Below, piece by piece: positions 34,756 to 47,603 of a DNA stretch of 64,000 nucleotides (within the stretch, counting starts at the first letter, position 1; every line of letters begins with the position of its first letter). The DNA is taken from assembly GCA_029844215.1 (NCBI GenBank), contig CM056738.1:61223593-61287592 (forward strand). Direction: 5' to 3'. The DNA is from Przewalskia tangutica. Its lineage: Eukaryota > Streptophyta > Magnoliopsida > Solanales > Solanaceae. The translations under genes were made by a program, and so were the position numbers. The notes beneath the pieces were generated by a model. That model worked only from the letters and a program-made list of their open reading frames with translations, was not told the DNA's origin and did no database searches.

Positions 34756-35459
34756 ACATAGATCTATCCTTAACCTCTGTAGTTTTGTATAGGTGATAAG
34801 GTGAGTATACCTTAGGTGCTATGTTCGATAGCGGTGTGTTAGTTGTGATTTGAAATCATGGTTGTTTAACCGAGTAAGATTGGGGGATAGAGAAAGTGTG
34901 AGCCTTAGAGCTTTATACGTAGAGACCATAGAGGTGAGGCCATCTCGAGAAAAAGGTGTAGTGTTATGTTTGACTTTATCGGAGTGCATAGTGCACGTGA
35001 GTTATGTTGGGACAGTCCCTAGTAGTGTGGAATGAAAGAGGGTAGTTGAGCTAAGAAGACCGCTAGGTTTTCGTGAACGTGATTAGTGAGATTGTTCGGT
35101 CGGGAGCTAGTATGACGCGCGCTGGGTCGGGTTGAGGCCACGCCATGGGTCAACCCGGCGATTTGGTGCGGGTCGGTTTGTGGTGGTCCCGCCTGTGGTA
35201 GGGTCACGAGGGTGTTAGGCCCATGTTCGCTAACCAGCAGACGAGTTCGTGGATGCATTCGACCTGGTCGGTCGATGGGGCAGCCCATCGTGTTCTTCGC
35301 TCGACCGCTTACTACCGTGGTTGAGTTATCCAAGGGTTGAAAGGCTGCACGGTGCCTACCTTCACCTTATGTCGCATGAAGCCTGTGTGGCTATTTTCGC
35401 TTTCTAAAAGTTTACCAGCAGGTTAGAACTCAAAGTGAGTCTCGACCGCATTCGCCTGC
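34756..35459 (+). other. Internal non-coding region of F
   Basis: No recognisable protease or reverse transcriptase. Contains the shared GGTGGTCCCGCC and TAGGCCCATGTT block at 35183-35227 and the GCACGGTGCCTACCTTCACC stretch near 35348 shared with C and D. Confidence 0.55.
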
Positions 35460-35860
35460 CAGTGTTTGGATTTCGTGGATAGTTGTGGGGATTGTTGTCT
35501 CTGTGGAGGTAGTGTTTGATCTACCATTTCAATGTTCGGATGTCGCCCTTCAAGCCCGGTAGGGCGGAAGTGTAAGTTGCCGATTGGTTCGATGTTGGCG
35601 CGTGCAGATAGTTGGTTCAGCTTGTTCCAGCAGACTATGGATAGGGAAGTCGTCTAGGAGAGGTTTTGGCGGCTCAGAAATCGTATGGATAATCGGCGAC
35701 GACGCTTAGAGTTCGTGCCGACGGTCGGTCTTGAAAGTACCACCGGGTTTGGGTGCGACGAGTTTTGGAAAACAGAGGAACTTAGCCCGAGTTACTTGGG
35801 GCCTTTGTGAGTTCATGTGAAGGATAGGCCAGTTGCCTTTATGTTAGCATTTGCCGTCCG
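35460..35860 (+). pseudogene. Integrase C-terminal remnant of element F
   Basis: Collinear with the integrase end in C: a GGCGGAAGTGTAAGTTGCCG stretch near 35563, GATTGGTTCGATGTTGG near 35582, MDNRRRRLEF near 35684, and the GPY/F-region counterpart near 35785. Frames change several times, so no product is possible. Confidence 0.7.
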
Positions 35861-36360
35861 ACGTAGAGGCAAGCAAGGCGTCCGGTCTTTCAGATTGTGA
35901 TGTTCGGGAAGTATCGAAGATCCATCCAGAGTGTTCCCGCTTAATGATGACCACGTTAGAGATAGTAACCCGAAGTTTGATAATCGCCGCGGTCAGAATG
36001 TGGTAAGAGTTCGAGTGTACGACATCCTCCGGGATCGCAAGCAGCCCGGTACCATTTGTTGGGTCGTCGGAGCAAGGCTCGCGACAAAGTGACAAAGTGG
36101 TATCTACGACGAGTAAAGAGAGAAGCGAGCATGTATGGCGAGCATAGATGTGATCATTTCTTTTGTAGAGAGAAGGTACGAATGAAGTATATTTTAGACC
36201 CTGGAGAGAGGTGGTTGTGGTGATGTTAGAGGTGTTTCCTCGTGGACTTGGATATAAGTATTTTGCGCAGTTGTTTCTGTGGCCATGTGTGGCAGGTTTG
36301 TTCTCGTAAGTATAGTAGTGAAGACTATACTGGCGCGCGTTTGTTTTGAGACTTAGAAGG
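35861..36360 (+). other. 3' non-coding region of F
   Basis: No gene. Contains the GCAGCCCGGTACCATTTGTT segment (36041 onward) shared with C, then the GTGTTTCCTCGTGGACTTGG stretch (36231) shared with B, C and D. A 173-codon minus-strand open frame here has no recognisable content. Confidence 0.5.
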
Positions 36361-36395
36361 AACATTCGGGACGAATGTTTCTAAGGAGGGGAGAA
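36361..36395 (+). other. Hairpin and polypurine tract of F
   Basis: AACATTCG/CGAATGTT at 36361-36379 and AAGGAGGGGAGAA at 36383-36395, abutting the 3' LTR. Confidence 0.85.
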
Positions 36396-39300
36396 TGTTA
36401 TACCCCGTATTTCCAGAGTATGTACGCAGGGACGTACGTAGGAAATTTCGAACTTCAAGTAGGCTTGGCCGATTTAATTTTGTGCACAACACCCGGTTAG
36501 AGTCGTGTTTCGTAAACGCTTTCCACGACTTTCGTAGGGGAATTTCCGGCTATGTCATTTTTAATTTTTGCGGATTTTTCCGAGAGACGAAACATTTTGG
36601 ACCAACAAGAGGGCGCCACTTGGCACCCTCCAATTGGTGGCTTGAAATCGTCCAACTTGGACGAAATGGACAAGGTAAGACACGTTTTTTGTGCCTTGAC
36701 AAAGTCAAGGGTAGGTAGGATATTTGTGTTTGGTAAATCCTAGCCCTACACTTGCCTAACACATGGTTTGATCTTGGCCTTTGGTTGGCCATCCCTTGAC
36801 CTATAAATACCCTCTCCCTTTGATGAATTCTTCATCCTTTCCACAAATCTTTAAGTGTTAAACTCTCCTCCCTTGTTGTGTTTTCGCCCCCTTTGTGAGG
36901 CTTAGCCGAGAGCACCCTTCCCCTCGTCGAGTACCCCCAGCTGGTAGGCCGAGGGTATACACCCCCTCCTAGTGGTGCTAGCCGTGGGGTACCCCCCCCC
37001 TAGCCTAGTTGTTTTCATATAATACCCCCCTCTCTTGGTAGAAATACTCTCAAAAGTATTGTTATAATGCCCAAATTACCTTAGCCGTATACCTTGTAGT
37101 ATTCTAAGGTTATACCTATACACAAAGCCCGTAAATACTATTATACTTCCCGCCTCACAAAACCGAAACCCTAAGGAAAATCTTCACCCGTAGTTGAAGT
37201 CATAAGTAGAAGTTGGTTAGAACTTCTAAGGGTTGTTTGGAGGCGGGCCTGAGCGCACTGAGTAGAGCTAAACCTTGCTCAGACCGACATTTAAACTCGG
37301 ATAATTATGGGCTTATCGAGGTAAATATCTTGTCCTCTATTGTAATTGGAAATTACATGATTGTTAGACTATATAGTTGAAGTATACTATATATTTAGAA
37401 TCGAACGTAGTTATTGGCAATGTCTTTTGACTTAAGCCTGAAGTTAAAGAAGATTACTGAACTGTAATTACTTAGGGCTGTATTACAGTAGTACCGTGGA
37501 GTAGAATTGTACCCGTTAGGTTTAGATGTATAACCCCGGTTGGCTTGGTAGCCACTCGATAGAGGAGAGATTTACGCCGTGCGTGGGGAGTGTCGAATTT
37601 TACGTAGAATGTTCTACGAAGGTATCTAAATGTTAATAAGCGACTGGTGGCCTTATAGGTTGAAGTACTACGTATGGCGCGATCCATCGCTAAGAGTAGC
37701 CGACGGTTTGAAGTACTTGAGCGTTTTGCTATTAGTCGATACTGCGTCAGGTATGTGAACCTCTTCCTATCTCTTCTAGCATGATATGTGTGAACTATGT
37801 AGTACGGTAGACGCATACGTGCTAAATGTATTTGATTGGTTTAAAACATAAAGTGTTATAACGACTTTATGGGAAGTTAGTTATAATGACTTTATGTTGG
37901 TAAGAAAATACTTGTGGTTTTTAAAAAGGTAATCGATTTGAACTATAATCGGCGTGTTATGTGTTAATAAAGAACTTGAAGTATTTCAAAAGATTTTTGA
38001 ATCATTTCGAAAGAAGTAATACTTGATTTGTTTTGAAAACTTAAGAGTTATGCTAGCTTTATGGAAAGTTAGGTATAACGTCTTAAGAATGTTTTACCGA
38101 TTTTGGAAATCGAATGTGTATCGACAAACCATCGCTGGCGTTTATAAGAGGAAATGTTTTTAATAATTAAGTATTATTAAAACCAGTAGAAACTTCCATC
38201 TGCATAGAAGCTAAGATGAGACAAAATGATATTTCCTAGATCATGGCTGCTGTAATAAAATTGTTATAAACAAGAATATCCTTCTCACATATAAGACTTA
38301 TGTTTCTCAGATAGTTTAAAGGAGAATTATATTCTTAAATGAATAAGACTATGAACTACGAAACCTTTCTAAAATGAGAAACTTGAACATTGGAAATTAG
38401 GCAAACTTGATCATTGGAAAAGAATGTTGCTACTTGATTTTACAAAGAGAAGTAATTGATTTACTTTAAAAAGGATAGTCACTCTATTTTATACTACGGG
38501 TATTGTGTGACATTGTGAAAGTAACGTATCTTTTAAAGAGTTAATGTATGAAGTACTTTGGGGATAAAACCCCGAACTTGTTGGCATATAGTAGAAAGTA
38601 CCTTGTGTGTATAACTTGATTGTGTTGGTTTGTGATAGCCTGGTAATACTTTCTTGTTGATTGATAAGTAAACATGCTAGGATGCTACGTGTGTTAGTAT
38701 CTTGTGATGTTGTGTAAAGGGGTTTTGCTTTGTTGTGCTTATGTTGCTTAACGATAAGTCGTTGTGTTAGTATTTTACATCACTCATCTCGAGATGATTC
38801 CGGTTAAGCCCTCCACGCGGTAGACTCAGCGGTCGATGGACCTATGATTCGAGAATACCTCACGCAGTCCCGGGGCCTACGCGAGCTACGAGAGTTCCGT
38901 GTTAGCGTGTCGCCCTTATGGGCATGCGTCCATGTGGCCATGCGATCGCGAAGTCCGTGACGATGCCGGGAGTAGCTACCCTCGATGCGGGAATACCTCA
39001 CGCGGGCCGATGAGATTGGCCTACGCGAGTCGCGGGAGTTCCAGTGGTTAGACGCGACATCGATACTACGGGCAAGTGGCGGCTTTGATCATGTGACGGT
39101 CTAGACAGATCTGATGATACAGTTCATGACCTTGTTGGTACTGTGGGTTTTTAGTAGTCGGCTATGCCTTCGCACTTACCCCGTACAGTTTTATTATGAC
39201 ACAGGTGGGACCTGGTGTTCAGGTGTGTTCCTTGGTGCTTTTATATCATGATCGCCATGGCGGTGGAAGGTATTCCACGCATGATTGATGTTGTGGCCCG

Positions 39301-39858
39301 AGACCCATTGTTATACTTGAGTGATGACTTGAGGGTGAGTCACGACTTGACATGATCGCTTGTTGTAAATCGTAGTTTGGTTATCATACATGTCTCCCGC
39401 TTTATATGATCGCTATGATTTCATTTACGATGTATTTTCGATTTCACATACTGCACTGTTAGATCGACCTCTCGGGCTGCGTTCATGCCGCAGTTGAGGT
39501 ACACCGCCGTTGATCCTAGCTCTCGTGGTCACAGCGTTGGGAAGCTCCGCTTTCCGAGGCTTATCACCGTATAGTCCTGTCGTAGTAAGTGTTTACATTC
39601 GGGGTTTGGCGGCCCCGCCCGCCACGGTTGTCATATCATTCGTAGAGGTCAGAGTACCGCCAAGCGTGGTTTGTAAAAAGGATTAAACTGCTCATGTTGA
39701 AAAAGTTGTCATTTTTATATATGCGAAAGGCAAGTTTTTCTCGATTATTGTTTCATATTTCATAATATGTCTTGTATCGCTTTATGTTCCGTGATTACTC
39801 GATGTTGTATCACTAGGGTGCCCGGTAAGGCACTACCACGCCCGAATCGGTCGTGACA
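36396..39858 (+). repeat. 3' LTR of element F
   Basis: Starts TGTTATACCCCG and ends CGGTCGTGACA, followed by the CATTC duplication. TATA box 36802-36809. Collinear with 30365-33807; most differences are one- or two-base indels at GC-rich sites. Confidence 0.93.
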
Positions 39859-42012
39859 CATTCCCGCTCATCCATGAACGCGTGTCGAGTGAAATACATT
39901 CGGCTCATCCTACGAACGCGTGTCGAGTGAAATACATTCCTGTTCATCCCATGTACGCGGTGTCGAGTGAAATACATTCCCGGTCCATCCCATGGACGCG
40001 GTATAGAATCGACCATAACATTTAAACGCTCTTTTAAGACAGATTAAGACAATACCATGCTTTCCTTTTAAAACAACTAAGGCAATATTATGCCCTCCTT
40101 TTTAAACCAAAACACTTCCCTTTTTAAAGTCAAGTAACAACATTCTTTTCCAAAAGTTCAAGTTGCCTAATTTCAAATACTCAAGTCTTTTAGTTTCGAA
40201 AGATTTCATAGTTCTTAGTCTTAATCAAATAACGTAATCTCTTTTAAAACAATTGAGTAACGTATGCCTTATGTGTGAGTAGGTTATTCTTGTTTATAAC
40301 AATCTTATTAAAGCAACCATGATCTAGGAAATGTAATACAATTTTGTCTTATCTTAGCTTCTATGCAGATGGAGGTTTCTACTGGTTTTAATATAAATTA
40401 ATTATTGTCAATACATTTTCCTTTATTAACGCTGTAGTGGTTCGTTCGATACTTATTCTCGTTTCCGAAATCAGTAAAACATTATTCTTTAAAAACCAAG
40501 TACTCATTACTCACGAATGAGGTTACACACTTTTTAACACAATTCATATCAATTCAATTAAGTCAAGTCTCTTATCTTTTAAGATCAAGTCTCTTAACTT
40601 CTAAAATCAATAAACCCTTCTTTTTATCTCTCTTAAGTCGTTTGAAATACTTCAAGATTCTTATTATTTAAAACTCAAGTCAAAAGACATCGAAGTAAAA
40701 CCACGTTCAGTTAACACACGTACGTCTACCGTACTAATTATATTCTTTTAAAATATCATGCTTAAGAGGATAGGAAGAATCACATACCTCGCGATGATTA
40801 CCGACACTTAGCAAAACGCTCCAAAGTACTGTAATCCTGCTAGCCTTTTCCACCCTTCGAGTAGAATACGCTACTCGCAGTACTTCAACCTATAACAGTC
40901 ATATAAGTCTATCAATGTCTAGACTACTCTGTAGAATAATTCTAGATACAAGATTCCTTATTCTACAGAAAATCAAGACTTCCTACCCACAAATTACACA
41001 AGTTCATCAGAAATACACCCATGTAAGTACAGTTCAATTCTCTTCTTATATACCTTCCTTGTATATAACTTATACTCAATTCTACACTTCTACAATATGT
41101 AATCTCCAATTACAATAGAAGGACAAGATTATTTACCTCGATAAGCCCAAAATTATCCAAGATATATGTCGATCCTGAGCAAGGTTTAGCTCCTATTCTG
41201 AACGCTCCAATTCGCTCCAAGAAACCCTTAGAAGTTCTACACAACTTCTACTAATTACTTCAACCAACTATGAAGATTTTCCTGTGGTTTCGTTTTGTGA
41301 CTAATGGATATAAAGTAGTATTTCGGGCTTTTAGTATAGAGTGACTTTGGAATACTACAAGGTATTTGGGCCAAGGTATTTTGGAATAGTAACAATACTA
41401 GGGAATACTTTTCTACCAAGGGGGTATTTCACGAGAACAACTAGGAAAGGGGGGGGGGAGGGGTTTCGGCCGAGGGCTTCACAAAGGGGGAGGGGGAGCT
41501 TGGACGAGAGCTTTCAAGAGGGGGAGAGGGACTTTGAGACTTGGAAAATGTTTAAGGGATGAAGAAATCTTTCAACTAAGGGGGGGTATTTATAGGACTA
41601 CCAAGGGCCAAGATTAAGGCAAGTGGAGGGCAAGTGGAGGGTGTAGATTTGCACATGTGTACCTTATCTATCTACTACACAAATATCACAAAATATCCTA
41701 CCTAACCTTGACCAATGTTTTAGGCCTTAAAAATGACAAAAACGTGCACCCAAATCGTCCACCAAATCCGTCCACTTGAGGGTGACACTTGTCGCCCTCT
41801 CGTTGGTCCAAAATATTTCATCTCTCGGAAAAATCCGTAAAAATTATAAATGTCGCAACCGTAATTTTCCCTTCGCAAGGTCCGGAAAACTTTTCGTCGG
41901 AAAACAATTCTTTTCGCTAGTTGTACACAGTTTCGTCCCTTATGCCTACTTAAGGCTTGAACTTTTGTACGTACGCCCTCACGTACATACTCTGGAAATA
42001 CGGGGTATAACA
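39859..42012 (-). repeat. Element G: minus-strand LTR, second part
   Basis: Resumes the G minisatellite (39859-40010) and runs to CGGGGTATAACA at 42012, the start of the LTR on its own strand. TATA box (TATTTATA) at 41587-41594. It is followed not by a polypurine tract but by LTR sequence of H, so this is the outer edge of G. G is therefore either a solo LTR or the 5' LTR of a minus-strand element whose body lies left of the window. Confidence 0.87.
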
Positions 42013-44259
42013 TTGGTTGTTGATTTCGGGCCTTAAAAAAGGTGGAAAAGTACGTAGAAACAAAGGAAGTGCTGCCCAAATTTCTGTAGAATAAGAGACC
42101 TAGCACTTAGTATTATTCCACATTAATAAGCTAGGAGTTGATAGACATGTTATGGTTATTATAGGTTGAAGTACTACGTGTAGCGTATTCTACTTGAAGG
42201 ATGGAAAAGTTAACAAGGTTGAAGTACTTTGGAGCATAGAGCTATGTATCGTTAGTCGTCGCGAGGTATGTGAACCTCTTCCTTCTTTTGGCATGATTCT
42301 ACGTATGAAATATACATATGGTGTTATTTCATGATTCCTTCTACTCTTAGAAGTTAAGAGGCATGTATGTTGATTTACTCTATGCAAAAGGTATGTCTAA
42401 GTTATCCTAAGTTCTTACCAAGTCTTATGGGGGATGTTGGTAAGAGTCGTTAGGAAGTATGTGGAGTCGAGGTGACCTTGCTAATTTACTGCACTAATGA
42501 GAATAGGTATCGAACAAACCATTGCAACGTTAATAAAAATGTATCGATAATCAATTATATTAAAATAAGTAGAATTCTCCATATGCATAGAAACTAAGAT
42601 AAGACAAAATTGTATTACATTTTCTAGATCATGACTGCTTTAATAAGATCGTTATAAACGAGTATAACCTATTCACAGCTCATAAAAGTATATGTTACTT
42701 AATTTAAAAGAGTTTATGTTATGAAGTTTTAAGATTATGAACCTTGATTTCTTAAAAGGTTATGAGACTTTATTTTTCAAGTTATGAGACTTGATTCTTA
42801 AAGAAAGGAATGACTTGATTTAAAAAGTATGGTTTCCATGATTTATTTCAAAAGTTAAGAGACTTGATTTCAAAAGAGAATGTAACTTGAGTTTTCAAAA
42901 GAAGAAATTTATTGATTTAAAAGAGAAGGAGTTTTATGATTCTTTTTAAGTATGTATGTACGTAGTACTTTTGGGTTTAGTTTCCCCAATGTGATAAGAA
43001 ATAAAAGTGTCTTAAGTTCTCTAAAATGAAAGGTTGTTATAATAGCTTTATGGGAAGTTGTTATAACGACTTAAGAAGAAGTGGAAAGGTGGTTTAAAAT
43101 GTTATGTAAGGAAAATCACACCGAGCCTACAAATAGGCCGGGTTATGTTATGAGACACACCGAGCCTACAAATAGGTCGGGTTATGTTATGAGATACACC
43201 GAGCCTACAAATAGGCCGGGTTATGTTATGAGACACACCGAGCCTACAAATAGGCCGGGTTATGTTATGAGACACACCGAGCCTACAAATAGATCGGGTT
43301 ATGTTATGAGATACACCGAGCCTACACATAGGCCGGGTTACGCCATATGCACCGAGCCTACACATAGACCGAGTTACGTCATCTTACACCGAGCCCCACA
43401 GGCGGGCCGGGTTATGCTACATGATTCCACACTACACCGAGCCCCACATGCGGGCCGGGTTATGCTACATGATTCCACAGTACACCGAGCCCAAAGGCGG
43501 GCCGGATTATGCTACATGATTCCACAGTACACCGAGCCGCACAGGAGGACCGGGTTATGCTACATGATTCCACAGTACACCGAGCCCCACAGGCGGGTCG
43601 GGTTATGCTACAGATTCCACAGTACACCTAGCCCCACAGGTGGGCCGGGTTATGTCACATGATTCATCAGTACACCGTGTTCCACAAATGGGCCGGGTTA
43701 CGTTATCATGTATGGATAATCAAAGCAAGCTCCAAATGAGAAGTCCCTCCATAAAGGGCCGGATTATGTTATGTAAGATATGTGGAAAAACTTGATCAAA
43801 TTCTTAAGTATGTAAGTAAGAACATGATGTTAATTCTTATTGAAAGAAGGAAAATAACGATTAATGTACGATTGATTTCACGAGTTAAAATGGCACGGTA
43901 GGATCTGATATTTCATTTTTATACTTGCCCCTGTCATTCTTTTATACAATTATGATTTGGTTACTGTACCTTATTTCCGTTCCATACTAAATTTTTGTTG
44001 TCTTGACCGGCCGAGGCTGCGTTCATGCCCGCAGGTGTTAGGTACACAGGTTGGTGATCCTTGCTCTTAGGATCTCTGTTCAGATTTTGGGAAGAAGCTC
44101 CATTTACTCCAGAGGCTTGTCTTTTGGTATGGGAAACTGTTGTTGTAGATTTATGTACATTCAGGGGTATGGCGGGGTCCTGTCCCGTCGTAGTTGTTAT
44201 GTTCCAACTCTTAGAGGTCTGTAGTCATGTATGTGGGTTGTACTTTGAAAAGATGTAAA
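42013..44259 (+). repeat. Element H: 5' LTR, middle part
   Basis: Begins inside an LTR at the TTGGTTGTTGATTTCGGGCC region, whose counterpart in J is near 45538-45560. It shares with J the AAACAAAGGAAGT and GAATAAGAGACCTA segments and the AGGTATGTGAACCTCTTCC block (42264). It is cut on the left by G and on the right by J at 44260, and its last 167 bp are at 54093-54259. It contains a large minisatellite. No gene. Confidence 0.85.
43117..43700 (+). repeat. Minisatellite of LTR H, 39-bp then ~48-bp units, ~14 copies
   Basis: Early units are 39 bp (ACACCGAGCCTACAAATAGG then CCGGGTTATGTTATGAG). Later units are longer because a CATGATTCCACAGTA segment was added. About fourteen copies, the last decayed. 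As units are multiples of three, one frame per strand stays open, giving a 13-residue peptide repeat (HTEPTNRPGYVMR) over 193 codons on the plus strand. With no start context and an LTR setting, I treat it as a repeat and not a gene. Confidence 0.92.
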
Positions 44260-46529
44260 TGTTACACCCCGTAAGTTCAGGACATGTGTAAGTGAAGGTA
44301 CGTAAGGAACACAAGACTTGGAAACTTGTACTAAAGGAAGAATTGTTTTTCCGACGGAAAATCTTCCGGACGTCGGAAAGGAAAAATGTTCGTTGTTGAG
44401 AATTGGATTCTCAAAATACATTATTTGAAGAGTATGGAACTTATTAATATTATGAAAATTTATTTTTACGGATTTGGTCACGTGGGGCCCACAGAAATTT
44501 TATGTTTTGTGGGGCCCACGAGAGTTACGGAATTTTTATGGACGAATGAGAGGGCGACACGTGGCACCCCCACATGGTCTTGGTCGAATTATTCCAAGGG
44601 TAAAATGGTCATTTACCATGGTGGAAGATAAGTCTTGCTAAGCTTGACATTGTTGACTTGTCAACTTGCCACATAAGCTTGATCCATGTGATTTTCATCT
44701 TAGCCTCACAAGTGTTTTTATCTAAGCCATCCATAGTGTTATAAGTGCTAAGCTAGTGCAAGACAAGCTCATTTCTACACTTAGAAAAATCACACACCTT
44801 GTTCTTCACATGGGAGCTCTCGGCTTTGTGCCCTCCCTCACAAGAAAATTTTGTAATTTTCCTCCATTAGCCACAAGACTTTAACCCAATGTCCCCAAGG
44901 GTATTGTAAGGTTACCTCAATAGAAAGATTTCGGAAAAACGTATTTTTACGTTAGTCGCAAGGCGGAAACTAAGGGAGTTCTTGACTTTGAAGTTGGAAC
45001 TTGAAGATGGGTTCTTCATAGGCGCTAAGGAGTGCGTGGGCGGATTGGAACCTAAGGAATGGAGCTAAGAATTGCTAAGGCGCGACTTCGAATCTTGGAA
45101 ATTTTAAGGGCTTTGAAAGGTATAAATTTTGTCGTTTTAATAGTTAAGGCTTACTTATTGTTGTAGCTATGGATTTTAGCAAGCATGTGTTATATAGTAT
45201 GAAGTTTGATATGTTTATTGGCTATTGGAACCTAATCCAGAAAACTAGCATGTTTAGCGTTAAGATTACAATTCAAGTTGATTATTAGTCTAAGCGTCGC
45301 ATGTTGTATAAAGAAGGAAATTGTAGTTGTTGAAGTTGTTTATGACTAGATAACATGTTAGACCTTAGAACTTGGAATTGGAAAAGGATTGGAAAAGACT
45401 TAGTGTTACTATGTAAGTTGGCGAGAATTGGCTAGTGTGCTTAGACTATTTCGTATGAATTGTGGGCGGAATTTTACACGTATTGTAAGGCGTGTAATCC
45501 CCTGTTTGGTTGTTGTTTGGAGCCTTAAATGTGGCGTGTTGGTTATTGTATTCGACCTTGAAAAGGTGGCAAAGTGAGTAGAAACAAAGGAAGTCTTTGC
45601 CCGATTTTCCGTAGAATTAGAGACCTATACTTAGTATTATTCTACGTTGAGACTAGAAGTTGATAGTCTTGTTGTGACCATTATAGGTTGACACTTCTAC
45701 GTGCAGCGTATTCGGCTTAGCTTGTGGATATTAGCCGAAAGGTATGTGAACTATCTCCTCTTCTAGCATGATTCCTAGAATAAAGAAAGTAAGTCCTACT
45801 CCTTGAATGATCCATTCCTTGCTTGTATTTGGATTTGCCTAAAATAGAATTTGTTCTATGTACTTCCGAGTGTACTTTGATGTTTAAATTGTAAGTAGTA
45901 TAATCCATTTCCTTAGGGAAGTTTGGATTCTTAAAAGTGAAGGTATTTTTCTTAAAGTGCATAGAGACTTGAAAAGGAAGTGGTTTCCAAATCTTTTGGC
46001 TAGTGCCTTAGTTCTAAAACCTAAAGGTCATTATAATGACTTTAGAAGTCAAAGAGTGATTTACTTATTTGATTTAAAAGAGGAGAAATGACATGATTTA
46101 AGAGAAGTAACTTGTGCTAAGGGTGAAGTTACTTGAGGTTTAAAAAGTAGAAGAAAACTTGTTTTCTAACTATTAAGAGACTTGAAGTATTTTTGAAAGT
46201 TAAGAACTTGATTTGTAAGTATGTGATACTTGGTTTTAATAGTATAAGTCTCTTGGTTATTGAAGGAATGGATATGTCTAAAACCATAAAGGGTTATAAC
46301 GGCTTTATGGGAAGTTGGTTATAACGGCTTTATGGAAGGTTAGAAAGTTGTCTATTTTGATTAATCGGCATAAGTTGCCTAGATTGTGAAAATTTGGAGT
46401 TACTTGATTTCAAGCTTTGAAATGAGTTTTCTAAAAGTGTAGTAACTTACTTTGAAAAATAGACACGCCTTGATACTACGGTGTTAGTATCTTGGAGCTT
46501 TACATAGAAAGGAGTCTTTTATAAAAGAA

Positions 46530-47390
46530 TGCATTATGTAGTACTTTGGCTTGATAAATTGAGAATTTGTCTAAAGTGTGCCTTGATAAGTACTTTGACT
46601 TGTTAAAAGAGAATTATTCTATGTATGCCTTGATTAGTACTTTGGCTTGATAAATTGAGAATTTGTCTAAGTGTGTCTTGATAAGTACTTTGACTTGTTA
46701 AAGAGAATTATTCTATGTATGCCTTGATTAGTACTTTGGCTTGATAAATTGAGAATTTGTCTAAGTGTGCCTTGATAAGTACTTTGACTTGTTAAAAGAG
46801 AATTATTCTATGTATGCCTTGATTAGTACTTTGGCTTGATAAATTGAGAATTTGTCTAAGTGTGCCTTGATAAGTACTTTGACTTGTTAAAGAGAATTAT
46901 TCTATGTATGCCTTGATTAGTACTTTGGCTTGATAAATTGAGAATTTGTCTAAGTGTGCCTTGATAAGTACTTTGACTTGTTAAAAGAGAATTATTCTAT
47001 GTATGCCTTGATTAGTACTTTGGCTTGATAAATTGAGAATTTGTCTAAGTGTGCCTTGATAAGTACTTTGACTTGTTAAAAGAGAATTATTCTATGTATG
47101 CCTTGATTAGTACTTTGGCTTGATAAATTGAGAATTTGTCTAAGTGTGCCTTGATAAGTACTTTGACTTGTTAAAAGAGAATTATTCTATGTATGCCTTG
47201 ATTAGTACTTTGGCTTGATAAATTGAGAATTTGTCTAAGTGTGCCTTGATAAGTACTTTGACTTGTTAAAAGAGAATTATTCTATGTATGCCTTGATTAG
47301 TACTTTGGCTTGATAAAATGAGAATTATCCTATGTGTGCCTTGATAAGTACTTTGGCTTGGTTAATTGAGAACTTGCCTATATGTGCTGG
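46530..47390 (+). repeat. 95-bp tandem array in J 5' LTR, 8 units plus a degenerate ninth
   Basis: Units run TTTGGCTTGATAAATTGAG, AATTTGTCTAAGTGTGCC, TTGATAAGTACTTTGACTTG, TTAAAAGAGAATTATTC, TATGTATGCCTTGATTAGTA. Each unit is a dimer of two related ~47-bp halves, both containing CTTGAT(T/A)AGTACTTTG. The second unit has the private variant GTGTGTCTTG (about 46674), also found in the second unit of the 3' LTR array. Confidence 0.95.
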
Positions 47391-47603
47391 TAATAGCCTT
47401 TGAGTGCAAGTATTATGTTTTATTAAGTTGTCGCGACTCTCGGTTGAAGGGTCAGCTGTCTTGTTGTAAGTTACTGGGACGTACCGACAGTGATGTGGGA
47501 TTCCACGGGTATGCTTCCGTTACTTGTAGTACTTGGGTTAAATTCTTGGATTTTTATAGAAGACATGGTAGTGCTTATGTCTTGTTTGATGGTCGGTCGA
47601 GAT

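Larger units (their letters stand above)
30365..39858 (+). mobile_element. Element F: full gypsy-type retrotransposon in G
   Basis: 5' LTR 30365-33807 (3443 bp), internal 33808-36395 (2588 bp), 3' LTR 36396-39858 (3463 bp), with perfect CATTC duplication. The internal region has a primer-binding site, a broken gag, a non-coding middle, an integrase end and a polypurine tract, in the same order as C and D. The two LTRs are closely similar, so F is a comparatively young insertion. It cannot supply its own reverse transcriptase. Confidence 0.94.

Noticed and set aside
35844..36365. 173-codon minus-strand frame
   Set aside because: It covers the 3' non-coding region of F antisense to conserved element sequence, without domain, and is not open in C or D.
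43081..43662. 193-codon frame as a repeat protein or toxin-like peptide gene
   Set aside because: It is wholly a minisatellite in an LTR with unit lengths in multiples of three; the minus strand is open too.
46530..47390. Regular direct repeats considered as a CRISPR array
   Set aside because: Units are contiguous 95-mers with no unique spacers, in a plant LTR, and are duplicated in the partner LTR.
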